From a virus: a DNA stretch of 45,258 bases. The notes beneath the pieces are model-generated. The model saw nothing but the letters and a program-made list of their open reading frames with translations. It had not been told where the DNA came from and did no database searches. The DNA lies in the IMG/VR virus record IMGVR_UViG_3300021138_000048, positions 1-45,258 of that record; one strand, 5' to 3'. The translations under genes were made by a program, and so were the position numbers. Shown piece after piece: positions 19,745 to 30,900 of the stretch. Numbering within the stretch: position 1 is the stretch's first letter; the number at the start of each line of letters is the position of its first letter.

Positions 19745-21817
19745 ATGGCAGGAGCCAATTCTAACATTCAATTATCTGCACTTGATTTCAATTCAGTCAA
19801 ACAGAATTTTATAACATATCTTCAAAGTCAATCTCAGTTTACTGATTATAATTTTGAAGGTTCTGCTATTGATACATTACTTGATGTATTTGCTTACAAT
19901 ACTCAATATAATGCATTCTATTTAAACATGGTAGCTAATGAATTGTTTTTGGATTCTGCTGTTCAAAGACGTTCTGTTGTTTCACACGCAAAACTACTTG
20001 ACTATACACCACATTCGGCTTTATGTCCCGTCGCATTCATAAACATTACATTTACTGGAGTTACTGAACCAACAGTTATATTACCTGCATTTTCAACGTT
20101 TTTGTGCAACCAATTAAATGGTGTTTCTTACGTTTTTACAAATATTGAACCCTATACAGTATCGACGAACTTGATTACTAATACGGCCGTATTTCCAAAT
20201 GTTCAAATTTATCAAGGTGTTCCTGTTTCATATTCATTTGTAGTAAATTCTTCAACAAATCCAACATATACATTTGAGTTACCTGATAGTACAATTGATA
20301 CAACGACAATAGCAGTCGTAGTTCAAACGTCTTCCTCAAATTCAGCGGTACAGGTTTACAATCCGGCCGCAAATAGTTTATACTTAGACGGTACATCTGC
20401 GGTATATTTTATCAATGAATCATTAAACGGCAATTATAATATTTCATTCGGTGATGGTATTTTAGGAAAAAAATTAGTTGATGGTAATATCATAATTATT
20501 TCATATCTTTCTACTGAAGGTACTTCAGCGGCTGGTGCAAATAGTTTTTCATTAATGTCAACTGTTAACGGTTATAATAGTATTGTGAGTGGTTTTTTAC
20601 CGGCAACTAAAGGTTCAAACAAAGAAACTATATCATCAATTAAGTTTCAAGCACCTAAGTCGTATGCCGCTCAAGGTCGTGCAGTCACTAAAGATGATTA
20701 TATTACTGCAATTAAACAAAACACACTGTTTGGTTTTGATGCGGTTAATGTTTGGGGTGGACAAGAAAATAATCCGCCAGTTTACGGGCAAGTATTTGTT
20801 TGTCTAAAGCCATCTGGTGCATACACGTTAACACAAACTCAGAAAAAAGTTATTATTGATAAAATTTTAAGTCCGATTTCAATGATGACTGTAGTGCCTG
20901 TGATTGTCGATCCGGATTATAATTTTATTAAAATTACCGCAAACGTTCTTTATAATTCAACTCAGACTACATTTACGTCCGCACAACTCGCCACCTCTGT
21001 TTTAACAAGTGTTACAAATTTTGCAAATACTACATTAAATACATTCAATTCAACATTCTCCGGTTCACAATTAACAATTTCAATTCAAAATACAAATCAA
21101 TCTATTATTGCAAATGAACTTGCAATTCAATTACAGAAGAAATTTTATCCGAGTTTGACAGTCGCACAAACCTATGTGTTTAATTTTGGTGTTCCTCTTT
21201 CAAGAGGTGTTCTATTAAGTGGAATTACAACTTATCCGGCAATAAAATACACAGATCCCTCAAACCCGTTGAATATTATTGATGGTGTTTACATTGATGA
21301 ATTACCAGAAACAACTTCCGGTATTCAAAAAATTTCAGTTATTAATCCGGGTTATTCATACACACTAACACCATCAGTCACTATTTACGGTGATGGAACT
21401 GGTGCGACTGCTGAAGCAATTATTATTAATGGTTCATTATCTGCGATAAACGTATTGACTCCTGGTTCAGGTTATACGGCCGCTTTAGTCGTAATCACTC
21501 CTGCACCCAATGACACTACAGGTATGAACGGTGCGGGTGTTGCGACATTAGAAGGACAATTTGGTACACTAAGATTGTATTATTACAATCAAAATAACGT
21601 TAAGACTATTTTAAATTCAAATGCAGGCACAATTGATTACACAAATGGTATCGTTACCCTGAATTCTTTTAACCCTTACGATGTAGATAATCCTCTAGCA
21701 CAATTAACAATTTCTGTTAACCCAGCGACAACAATTTTTTCATCATCATACAATAGAATTATTACAGTTGATCCCAATGATCCTAGTGCAATCACTATCA
21801 ATGTTACAGCAAGATAA
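19745..21817 (+). CDS. gp6: gp6-like baseplate wedge protein (baseplate J family)
   Basis: 690 residues, against 660 in T4. The N terminus reads LSALDFNSVKQNFITYLQSQSQFTDYNFEGSAIDTLLDVFAYNTQYNAFYLNMVANELFLDSAVQRRSVVSHAKLLDYTP, a text-book gp6/gpJ start. The middle has FGDGILGKKL and GRAVTKDDYITAIK, both family landmarks. Near residues 525-585 an inserted Gly-rich beta motif occurs (INPGYSYTLTPSVTIYGDGTGATAEA, then LTPGSGYT) that also appears in gp7, gp8 and a later protein. gp6 makes the closed ring that joins the wedges. The stop overlaps the next ATG by one base. Confidence 0.92.
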   Translation: MAGANSNIQLSALDFNSVKQNFITYLQSQSQFTDYNFEGSAIDTLLDVFAYNTQYNAFYLNMVANELFLDSAVQRRSVVSHAKLLDYTPHSALCPVAFINITFTGVTEPTVILPAFSTFLCNQLNGVSYVFTNIEPYTVSTNLITNTAVFPNVQIYQGVPVSYSFVVNSSTNPTYTFELPDSTIDTTTIAVVVQTSSSNSAVQVYNPAANSLYLDGTSAVYFINESLNGNYNISFGDGILGKKLVDGNIIIISYLSTEGTSAAGANSFSLMSTVNGYNSIVSGFLPATKGSNKETISSIKFQAPKSYAAQGRAVTKDDYITAIKQNTLFGFDAVNVWGGQENNPPVYGQVFVCLKPSGAYTLTQTQKKVIIDKILSPISMMTVVPVIVDPDYNFIKITANVLYNSTQTTFTSAQLATSVLTSVTNFANTTLNTFNSTFSGSQLTISIQNTNQSIIANELAIQLQKKFYPSLTVAQTYVFNFGVPLSRGVLLSGITTYPAIKYTDPSNPLNIIDGVYIDELPETTSGIQKISVINPGYSYTLTPSVTIYGDGTGATAEAIIINGSLSAINVLTPGSGYTAALVVITPAPNDTTGMNGAGVATLEGQFGTLRLYYYNQNNVKTILNSNAGTIDYTNGIVTLNSFNPYDVDNPLAQLTISVNPATTIFSSSYNRIITVDPNDPSAITINVTAR

Positions 21818-24800
21818 TGATACAAAGTAATCAAAAAACTTCCTTATTCATACCATCACAATTACCCGAATATCTATTAGATACAACGGTATATGGTAAT
21901 AATTTCGTATCATTTTTACAGGCGTATTATGAATGGATGGAGCTTGCAAACACTGCAAATGCTCAAACAGCAACCGCCGATACGAATGGTTATCAAGGAC
22001 CTTTATATGCTTCTAAAAGTCTTTGGGATTATTCAGATATTGATAATACACTTGAAGGATTTCAAGAATATTTTATAAATGATTTTTTACAATATTTTCC
22101 AGCAGAATCGCTGATATCACCAGTTACTGCTGTTAAAATTGCAAGACAACTATATCATGCTAAAGGTACGCCAGCATCATATCAGTTTCTGTTTAGAATT
22201 CTTTTTGATTCGGATTTTGATTACTTCTATACAAAAGATGCAGTTCTTGCCACATCGGCGGGCACTTGGTATGTACCAAAAAGTATCAAATTGGCGTCAA
22301 CAGATAAGAACTTTTTAATTTGCGCCAACTATAGAGCATTCGGTTTAACTTCAAAATCATTTGCCACAATCGAAAATGTTATTCTTGCTGAAAATAGAAT
22401 TGAAGTTTTTATTTCCGATATTGAGCGACTGTTTCAATCTGGTGAGCAGATTACAATTGTAGATTCCTTTAATCAACCAGTATATTTTTTAAATGGTAAA
22501 ATTGTTCCTGCAGGAACTTCTGGTTCTGAAACATTGGTTGCAACTATCATTGGTCAAATTAGTCAGATCAATATTAATCCAACAGCAAGAGGACTCGCAT
22601 ATAATGTAGCAGATCCTGTTATTGTATATAATGGATTAAATTTAAACATTGCAAATCCAATTGGTGCAGTTGCAGAAGTTGGTTCAATAACAACAGGATC
22701 AATTCAAGATATCAATGTTATTAATGGTGGTTATGGTTATACGACATTCCCCACTGAAGGTGCTCAATTATTACCTGGAAATGGTTTTTCAGTAATTGAA
22801 TTTACTACAGAAACAAATGGTGCTAACGCAACAATATTTTCAGTAACATCAAACAATACAGTTAATGTTACAATACCAATTGATTCTATCGCATTTTCAA
22901 ATGGATTTCAAATTGGTAATGGAACTCATTATAGTTTCTTTCAAGCAAACACCGGTGCAACTGCAAATGCCACATTAGCAAACACATTTCAATTTACCAC
23001 TTTCGCCACAAACCCCATCGGTTCAGTTTTATTGAATAATGGTGGTGGTAATATCAGTGTAGTACCTAAAGCAATAGCATTGTCGGAATATATTTCAAAT
23101 GATTCAACGAATAATGTAATTGGTAATTTAGCTTCTCTTGGTATTCTTGCACCCATTCAAATTGCAAACCCAGGAACAGGATATACAAATAATGATACTG
23201 TAATATTCACAGGTGGTTATGGTTATGGTGCAAATGCCTCAATTTCAGTTGATGCACACGGAAACGTAGAGAGTGTTATATACAACACTGTAAATGTAAA
23301 TTCTCATATAAGTGTGCAACCAGGTGGTCTAGGATATGTTTCTGGTGTATTACCAAAACTAACAATTAACACCTCGACAGGTTCCAATGCAAACATTTAT
23401 GTTCCTGGTATTTTAGGTACTGGGGCAACATTTTCACTAACCTTAAATAGAATTGGTGCAGTTACTACAATCAATGTGATTGATGGGGGTGTAGATTATA
23501 TTGCAACACCGAATGTTTCATTAGTAGTTCAAGATATTGCAGTTTCTAATTTAAGCTCATTAAGTTTACCTCAAATTGGGCAAACGGTCTATCAAGGGGC
23601 TAATATAAATGTTGCCCCCTATATTGCTACAGTAAATTCAATTACAATGCTCCAACATAATATTGTTGATACAAGTTCAGTTTATAATTTGCGTGTTTTC
23701 AATTATAATTCGCAACCAAATACAAATTTACCTCTATTAATTACCAATTCACCTATTAGTATGACAATGGTTAACACAGCATTTGGTGGAACTACATATG
23801 TTCCCTCTGTGTATAATCAATCTGGCGTAAGAAACTATGGTGATGGTACTGCTGAAGCAACAACAAAATATTTAAACGGTCTTGTGATTGGACAAGGTCA
23901 ATATATAGACTCATCAGGACAATTAAGTTCGTATGATGTATTGCAAAGTAAGAATTATAACAACTTCACATATCAACTTACAGTTGAAAAAGCAATTTCA
24001 GACTATAAAGAAACGCTGTTAAATTTATTACACCCGGCTGGTGTTAATTTGATTGGTAGATATGCATTAAAATCCAATACAAATGTTACTTATTCAACCG
24101 AAAATGTGATGAATCCTCAAGAATATTTGGATAAAATTATTGGAGCAAATAACTCCAATGCGACAATGAATGTGCCAGACGATCAATATGTTGTAAGTTC
24201 AAATACTTATTATCCAGGTTTTAACTATGAAGTTGGTGATGTACTAACAATTTCCAACGACATCAACAGTTCATGTTATTATCCCGCTAAAATTACTGTT
24301 CTAGCAGTAACCCCATTTTCGGTGGGTACTGCACCATTTAAAATTTCCAGCTATGCATTAAGTAATGTTGGTCATTATGTAACGTTTCCGACAAATCCCG
24401 TATCAGTTACCGGTGGACATGGACAGAGCGCACAATTTTGGTTGTATCCGGATTACATTTACTCATCAAGCAATACATTATCAATTTCAAATTTACCATC
24501 GGCGAATTATATAAGTTTTGGAAATTCATTTTCATTGATAACCTCTAACGGGTTTCAAATGTCATCCGAAATTGCCGATGTTGATTTTTCATCAGGCACG
24601 ATATATATGCAGGACAGCGTTTGGGTGAGATACTCAAACGTCGCTTACGCCATTGGTTCTAACACATCAAATGTGATAAATATAGCTAATGTTTATACTA
24701 GTGTGTATAATTTATACAATAATGGGGTTTATTCAAACCCAAAATACCCACTTATAGATATCATTCAAACTGGTGACCATATTAGTCAAAACGGATACCA

Positions 24801-25026
24801 TATTGGTATGGTTAATTACTTAGATTGGGCCAATAATCAAGTATATTTGTATAGCAATTCACAAATTTCGTTTAGTTCAAATGTTGCAGTCAAGAAAGTT
24901 CCGTCAGCACAAGCAAATAAAATTCTATTCTCAGGAACAAATCAAATTCAGTATACACCTTACATTATAGATGAAGCCGGAGAAGAAATCATAACAGAAG
25001 ATGGTAATAATATCATATTAGGATAA
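21817..25026 (+). CDS. gp7: gp7-like large baseplate wedge protein
   Basis: 1069 residues, against 1032 in T4. The opening FIPSQLPEYLLDTTVYGNNFVSFLQAYYEWME, WDYSDIDNTLEGFQEYFINDFLQYFP, KIARQLYHAKGTPASYQFLFRILFDSDFDYFY is typical of gp7-position proteins in T4-like cyanophages. The centre holds at least four copies of a GxGYT beta motif (VINGGYGYTTFPT, ANPGTGYTNNDTV, QPGGLGYVSGVLP, IDGGVDYIATPNVSLV). The C-terminal half returns to structural beta segments (LTVEKAISDYKETLLNLLHPAGVNLIGRYALK) and ends in a short IIDEAGEEIITEDGNNIILG tail. The position after gp6 and the size support gp7, which begins wedge assembly. Confidence 0.8.
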   Translation: MIQSNQKTSLFIPSQLPEYLLDTTVYGNNFVSFLQAYYEWMELANTANAQTATADTNGYQGPLYASKSLWDYSDIDNTLEGFQEYFINDFLQYFPAESLISPVTAVKIARQLYHAKGTPASYQFLFRILFDSDFDYFYTKDAVLATSAGTWYVPKSIKLASTDKNFLICANYRAFGLTSKSFATIENVILAENRIEVFISDIERLFQSGEQITIVDSFNQPVYFLNGKIVPAGTSGSETLVATIIGQISQININPTARGLAYNVADPVIVYNGLNLNIANPIGAVAEVGSITTGSIQDINVINGGYGYTTFPTEGAQLLPGNGFSVIEFTTETNGANATIFSVTSNNTVNVTIPIDSIAFSNGFQIGNGTHYSFFQANTGATANATLANTFQFTTFATNPIGSVLLNNGGGNISVVPKAIALSEYISNDSTNNVIGNLASLGILAPIQIANPGTGYTNNDTVIFTGGYGYGANASISVDAHGNVESVIYNTVNVNSHISVQPGGLGYVSGVLPKLTINTSTGSNANIYVPGILGTGATFSLTLNRIGAVTTINVIDGGVDYIATPNVSLVVQDIAVSNLSSLSLPQIGQTVYQGANINVAPYIATVNSITMLQHNIVDTSSVYNLRVFNYNSQPNTNLPLLITNSPISMTMVNTAFGGTTYVPSVYNQSGVRNYGDGTAEATTKYLNGLVIGQGQYIDSSGQLSSYDVLQSKNYNNFTYQLTVEKAISDYKETLLNLLHPAGVNLIGRYALKSNTNVTYSTENVMNPQEYLDKIIGANNSNATMNVPDDQYVVSSNTYYPGFNYEVGDVLTISNDINSSCYYPAKITVLAVTPFSVGTAPFKISSYALSNVGHYVTFPTNPVSVTGGHGQSAQFWLYPDYIYSSSNTLSISNLPSANYISFGNSFSLITSNGFQMSSEIADVDFSSGTIYMQDSVWVRYSNVAYAIGSNTSNVINIANVYTSVYNLYNNGVYSNPKYPLIDIIQTGDHISQNGYHIGMVNYLDWANNQVYLYSNSQISFSSNVAVKKVPSAQANKILFSGTNQIQYTPYIIDEAGEEIITEDGNNIILG

Positions 25027-25029
25027 TAA

Positions 25030-26526
25030 ATGTCAACAGTAAAAATTTCAGCATTACCAAAAATATCAACATTTGCAGGAGCAAATACTGGGAATATACT
25101 TTTTCTCGGCGTGGATTTATCTGACAATGTAACCGGTCAAATAAATGGAACAGCACTCGCCAACAATCTTTATTTGAATAACAATTTAGTTGTTGGTAAT
25201 AATACTATCGTATTACCTAATACCATTGCACAGTTTTCTGGTAATGTTAATAGCTACATGCAGATTAACTCTCAAAACTTTAATTCTTATGGCACCACAG
25301 ACATAATTTTAACCGCAGATGACGGTACAGATACTTTAGGTTTTGTTGATTTTGGTATCAATAATTCTCAATGGAATCCTGCTACAAATCAACAAACATC
25401 ACAGTATGCACATGATGCATATTTGATTGTTCAGGGAGTTAATGCGACTGCAACAGGAAATCTTGTAATAGGTACTGCAAATCCTGGCGCAAACGTTGTG
25501 TTTGCGGTTGGTGGTTATCAGTCAAACAATATTGTTGCGGTTGTAGCCGCTAACGGTATTGTAATGAACACTAATACGTTTATTACTTTTTCTGATGGTA
25601 CGGTACTCTCAAGTGCAAAGTCTAGTGCGTACACAAATGCCGCATATGCTCAAGCAAATACCGCTGTCGCAGGATTTGTTGCAGTTGCAACTTTTTTAAA
25701 CTCAACTGCAAATACGGCTAATAGTGCCGCAAGTTTCGCTAATGGTGCCTTCACAGCCGCAAATAATGCCACCACATTACAATCAGGTATCAATACAACT
25801 CAAAATACTAATATAAATGCCGCTTTTGCACAAGCAAACTTAGCTAATTCTATTGCAAATACAGCAGTTCAGAATACTGCATCAATCACATTAACTAATT
25901 TAACTTTAGCCGGAAATTTAATACCAGCATCTTCAAACTTGTACAGTTTAGGTTCTCCCACATTGAAATGGGGCAACCTATATTTAGGACCCAATACAAT
26001 CTTTTTAACCGATACTGTTACGGGTAATGTAGCCAACTTAGTGTTACAAAACGGGTTTTTGAATATCAATGGTGCTACAGCATTGGGTGCTGGTAATACA
26101 ACAATTTATGCGAACGGTACAATTGTGTCACCTAACGTAATTGTTACAGGTTCTGAGACCGCAAATACTGTTGTTGCAAACTCATTCATCTATAACTCAC
26201 TAACTACAACGACTGCTGTTCAAACAGGTAGCAGAACAACTTTAGTATACGCAAGCGGAACTTCCGGTGTGATTGTAGCCTATAATGCAAGTACATTCCA
26301 ACATGGCACTTCATATGTCTTTACAGTTAATAATAGCTCAATTTTACATGCCTCAGATATAGTTATCATATCTGTTCAAAGTACAAATTGTCCAGTACTT
26401 CAAGCTACAACGGCAAATACGAGAGTAGGAAGTTTTGACATTCTTGTAACAAATGGTTCTAATGCCGGTAACGATGCGGCATACACAATGAATTTGAATT
26501 TTGGTATCATCAGGGTCGGATCTTAA
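25030..26526 (+). CDS. Fibre-type structural protein with Ala/Asn-rich coiled-coil repeats
   Basis: 498 residues. The N terminus (KISALPKISTFAGANTGNILFLGVDLSDNVTGQ) is an attachment-like domain. A central part (about 195-285) has repeats such as AYAQANTA, FANGAFTAANNA and AAFAQANLANSIANTA, of the same kind as in the two big fibres further downstream. Next comes NLYSLGSPTLKWGNLYLGPNTIFL, a short motif shared with the giant fibre gene (YSLGSPTRRWKDIFVSGTTIDI). The end is a compact beta domain with one Cys. It sits between gp7 and gp8, so it is probably a baseplate-attached fibre or whisker. No specific T4 equivalent is evident. Confidence 0.75.
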   Translation: MSTVKISALPKISTFAGANTGNILFLGVDLSDNVTGQINGTALANNLYLNNNLVVGNNTIVLPNTIAQFSGNVNSYMQINSQNFNSYGTTDIILTADDGTDTLGFVDFGINNSQWNPATNQQTSQYAHDAYLIVQGVNATATGNLVIGTANPGANVVFAVGGYQSNNIVAVVAANGIVMNTNTFITFSDGTVLSSAKSSAYTNAAYAQANTAVAGFVAVATFLNSTANTANSAASFANGAFTAANNATTLQSGINTTQNTNINAAFAQANLANSIANTAVQNTASITLTNLTLAGNLIPASSNLYSLGSPTLKWGNLYLGPNTIFLTDTVTGNVANLVLQNGFLNINGATALGAGNTTIYANGTIVSPNVIVTGSETANTVVANSFIYNSLTTTTAVQTGSRTTLVYASGTSGVIVAYNASTFQHGTSYVFTVNNSSILHASDIVIISVQSTNCPVLQATTANTRVGSFDILVTNGSNAGNDAAYTMNLNFGIIRVGS

Positions 26527-26527
26527 A

Positions 26528-26535
26528 CATAAATA
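26528..26535 (+). promoter_or_regulatory. Late-promoter-like motif immediately before gp8
   Basis: CATAAATA followed by G, ending 4 bases before the gp8 ATG, identical in sequence and spacing to the element before gp25 (19342). No other ribosome-binding sequence is visible here. Confidence 0.25.
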
Positions 26536-26539
26536 GAAT

Positions 26540-27928
26540 ATGGCAAATCAATCTTTACTCACATACAACGCAGGGATTGCATCAGTAACACAGGATTATT
26601 ATAGTCCTGTTGCGGTTCTTCCTCCCACAAAGCAAATATTATTTCAGACAACTTATTGTTTTTTAGCTAGTGTCGACCCATGGCCGGACAATGCAAATCC
26701 ACCAGTACCGCAACAAGATCAGCAATCAATTAAACAAGTTTTTAAGAATATATTTGCAGTTAAGCGAATAACTTCGGGTGATATTTGTCCGGTAGTTCGT
26801 CGTGTTGATTGGTCTGCCAATACGGTATATAACTACTATCAAGATACGGTGGATATGTTTGCAAAAGATTCAAATGGATTTTTTCTGCAAAATTTTTATG
26901 TTAGAAATCAATATGATCAAGTTTTTAAGTGTTTAAGTAATGGAGCAATAGGAACAGCGACAACTGCTCAACCATATTTTCAACCAGGACAATACAATAC
27001 ATTCAATGTTTACGAGGGTGTTGATGGTTATAAATGGAAATACTTGTACACGATTGACAAAGGGTTAAAAACAACCTTTATGGATAAAAATTGGATGCCT
27101 GTACCGCTAGGATATAATGTACCAAATCCATTACCTACACAAAACTCTTATGGTTCTGGTGGTATTGATGCCCTTGTTATCACTAATCCAGGCTTTAACT
27201 ATAATCCAGGATCAATACCAGTTATTGTAAAAATAAATGGTGATGGTGTCGGTGCAACAGCGACTGTAAATGCATCGCAAGTTGATAATGTGGGTAGAAT
27301 TACAGATATCACAATTACTAATCCGGGTTCAAATTATACCTATGCAACGGTTTCGATTACATCAGCTCAGGGAACATCCGCAGGTGCAATAGCACCGGTT
27401 TCTCCTGTTGGTGGACATGGTTTTGATCCTGTTGCAGATTTGGGGTGTAGCAATGTCATGTACTCAATTCAATTTAATTCTGATGAAAATGGACTTATAC
27501 CGACTACAATTGCTTATCATCAGATTGGACTTTTAGTTAATCCGACAGCTCAAACTGTGGCGCCTAATCCGGCCAATTCTGATATATATAACACAACAAC
27601 ATCAATTATTGTTGCGCCAGGGCCCGGTAGCTTTGTAACAGACGAAACCATACAGCAAGTAGATACAAATGGAAATGTCTTATTTTCGGCTAAAGTTGTT
27701 TACTTTAATATTGAAAACAACACTATTAGTGTAATAAATACAGTAGGAGAATACGTTTTAAATCAACTCTTGGCTGGGCTAACTTCAAGAGCAACCAGAG
27801 TTTTGTTAGCAATTTCGCCCCCAAATTTTGTAACATTTTCGGGCTATTTAACGTATATAGAAAACAGAAGTGCAGTACAACGTAGTGCTGATGGTATAGA
27901 ACAATTTAAATTTGTACTTGGGTACTAA
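26540..27928 (+). CDS. gp8: gp8-like baseplate wedge protein
   Basis: 462 residues, longer than T4 gp8 (334). The C terminus FSGYLTYIENRSAVQRSADGIEQFKFVLGY is the conserved gp8 ending (xYIxNRxAVxRSxxQxExFKxVxxF). The N-terminal part (YYSPVAVLPPTKQILFQTTYCFLASVDPWPDNANPPVPQQDQQSIKQVFKNIFAVKRI) and DGYKWKYLYTI also fit. The extra length is largely an insertion at about 205-290 that holds two GxxYT beta motifs (VITNPGFNYNPGSIPVIVKINGDGVGATATV and ITNPGSNYTYATVSI), absent from T4. gp8 forms a dimer in the outer wedge. Confidence 0.88.
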   Translation: MANQSLLTYNAGIASVTQDYYSPVAVLPPTKQILFQTTYCFLASVDPWPDNANPPVPQQDQQSIKQVFKNIFAVKRITSGDICPVVRRVDWSANTVYNYYQDTVDMFAKDSNGFFLQNFYVRNQYDQVFKCLSNGAIGTATTAQPYFQPGQYNTFNVYEGVDGYKWKYLYTIDKGLKTTFMDKNWMPVPLGYNVPNPLPTQNSYGSGGIDALVITNPGFNYNPGSIPVIVKINGDGVGATATVNASQVDNVGRITDITITNPGSNYTYATVSITSAQGTSAGAIAPVSPVGGHGFDPVADLGCSNVMYSIQFNSDENGLIPTTIAYHQIGLLVNPTAQTVAPNPANSDIYNTTTSIIVAPGPGSFVTDETIQQVDTNGNVLFSAKVVYFNIENNTISVINTVGEYVLNQLLAGLTSRATRVLLAISPPNFVTFSGYLTYIENRSAVQRSADGIEQFKFVLGY

Positions 27929-27937
27929 AGGAAAAAA

Positions 27938-30900
27938 ATGCTGAATTTTAATGTTTCACCTTACTATGATGATTTTGATCCTTCTAAGAATTATCACCGA
28001 ATTTTATTTAAACCTGGTTATGCCGTTCAAGCCAGAGAAGTAACACAAGCACAAACTATCCTACAAAATCAAATTTCTGATTTTGCTTCTGCTATCTACT
28101 CACAAAATACACCAGTTTCCGGTGGACAAGTTACAACAAATTTAAATTGTTTCTATATCAAGTTGAACCCAACATATGGTACAACTAATATTAAAGCATC
28201 CGCATTCTTAAATCAAGTTATTGTTGGGTCAGTAAATTCCGATCAAATTCAAGCAAGAGTTATTGCAACATCAGAAGCTACTGGTACAAGTGGTTCAATT
28301 GGCGATCCCCCAACATTAGTTATTGCCTATTTAACTGGTCCACATTTTACATCAGGACAAACAATAACAACTCTTGGACCCTCAAATTTATTTGCAACTA
28401 TTCAAACCACAACCGCAACATCAATTGCTGTAGGTAACTCTTCTACTGCATCTATTTCTAATGGTATTTTTTATATCGTCAATGGTTATTCACAAGCCGC
28501 AGATGGTACCAATTACTCTATTGGTAATTTTGTAAATGTTTCTCCCCAAACCATTATCTTGGATAAGTATGATAGTGCGCCATCTTACCGTGTCGGTCTT
28601 CAAATTACTGAACAAATTATAGATTATATTGATGATCCTGCATTACTAGACCCTGCGGTCGGAGCCTCAAATTATCAAGCACCGGGTGCAGATAGATATC
28701 AAATCACATTGACACTTACTGCTATTCAACTTGGTATCGGTAATGACGATCAGTTTATTGAGTTAATGAGAATTGAGAACGGCAATATTATAAAGCAAAC
28801 CGATTCGACTGTATATTCTGCTATTGATGATTACTTTGCAAAACGTGACTATGAAACAAATGGTGATTACATTGTAGAAGATTTTAAATTAACTCCTGTA
28901 GCCAATACAATCAATACTTCTCAATATGATATGGGCATCAGCAAAGGTATTGCGTATGTTAAAGGTTATCGTGTAGAGAATCAATCTCAGTTGACACTTA
29001 CAAGTGATAGAGCATTAACAACATCAACCATTACAAATAGCGAAACATTTGTTGATTACGGCAATTATTTAAATGTTTCTGGTCTTAGTGGTGATTTTAA
29101 TGTAACGACATTACCAATAATCAATTTACATTGTGTTAATACTAATAACGTTGCACAAGGACAAGGGTCGAGTCAGTATACATCAACGTTAGTTGGTACT
29201 GCTTTCCTGAGAAATTTACAATTTCAACAAAGTACGAGTAGTTCAAATCTAGCCTCTTATGTTTTCAATGCTTGCATATCAGACATTCAAACAAATACAT
29301 TAAGCGCTTTTGCAAATGTTCAATTGAGCACTGCCAATACAATCGGTTGTTTAGATTCTTCCGGTGAATTTTCTACAGTTGCTAACGCATATTATGGTAT
29401 TACTTTGACAATTACCAATGGTACAAGTGCTGGTGATGTGCGAACGGTTACCAGTTATACAACGAGCGGTGTTAATAAATTATTTACCGTTAATCAACCG
29501 TTTACACTAACACCAGATTATACTTCAAAATTTACTTTGAATTTTAAAATTGGTGATTGTGATGCCATCACTATTGCAAATAGTAGTTACTATTTTACAG
29601 CAAGTGCTAATGTTGATGTGGTTACAGGTAAAACAAATGGTGTTTGGACTGGAGAGGCAATACTTCAAAATCCTGGCTCTACAGAACTCATTATTCCTGT
29701 TGGGGCTCCATGGGTTCAAAACGTACATAACACATCATATACAACAACAAAAAATTTCAGAGGAGGAGTTCTTTCTGGTAGTTCCGGTGTTCTACAATTA
29801 AATCTTTCCGGTTCTCCTTACAGTTTTGTTCAAGGCTCTGGTTCAAATTACGTTGAAAGTATATACACGGTTATTAATTCCGGGACAGGTAAAATATTAG
29901 ATTTCACCTCATCAGGAAATACAATTTCAATCGGTGGTAGCGGAACAACAGCAACATTAACTTCATCGTTTTATGCAGGAAATACAGTTGATGTAATTGC
30001 CACCGTTAATGTTTATAACGCTGATAGCACATCAATAGCAAAAATTAAAACAACAGTACAAGGTAATAATCAATCAACAAATTACTCTACTGGTGGTGTA
30101 TATGGTTCTCAAATAGGTTCATACACTTATCAAGATTTGACAAACGGTCAAGTTTTTGTGCTTAATGCTGGTGTTTCACAATCAACTTCTTTGTATGTTT
30201 CGGATGTTAGAAATATTGTTGCAATTTACGACACAAAAAATAAAAATTTAATTAGTCCTTCCGAAATTAATATTGCCAATATAATTGGTAATCCGTTATT
30301 TGATGTTACTAATTATTTTACCCTAGATAATGGCCAACGAGATACTTACTATGATTTTGCTAATGTGAATGTAATACCCGGTGCACCAGCAATTATTGGT
30401 AACTTAATTGTGGTGTTTGATTATTATTCTCATAGCGGTGGTGATGGCTACTTTACAAGTTCATCTTACCCATCAGAAGACTATACAATTATACCATCAT
30501 ATACTGCAAAATCTAGTGGTATTACATATCAACTAAGAGATTGTATTGATTTTAGGCCCACAAGATTAAATGGACAAACTTCATTCATATGGAACTATAC
30601 ATCATCACCATCACAGAGTCAGAGTTCTGCTGGTATAGCAATACCTAGAAATGGTACATTTTTCAACAGTTCATATGATTTCTATCTTGGACGAAAAGAC
30701 TTATTAGTTCTCACAAAAGATAATAGTTTTAAAATTATTGAAGGAGTTCCTTCATTAAGTCCGAGATTGCCGACTGAACCTAATGGATCTCTTGTGGTTG
30801 CAAACTTAACCCTTGATCCATATACTGCGGTTGTTGGTGCGGAAACTAATAATGGTCAATCAAATTTATCTGTTCAGAAAATCATTCATAAACGTTGGGC

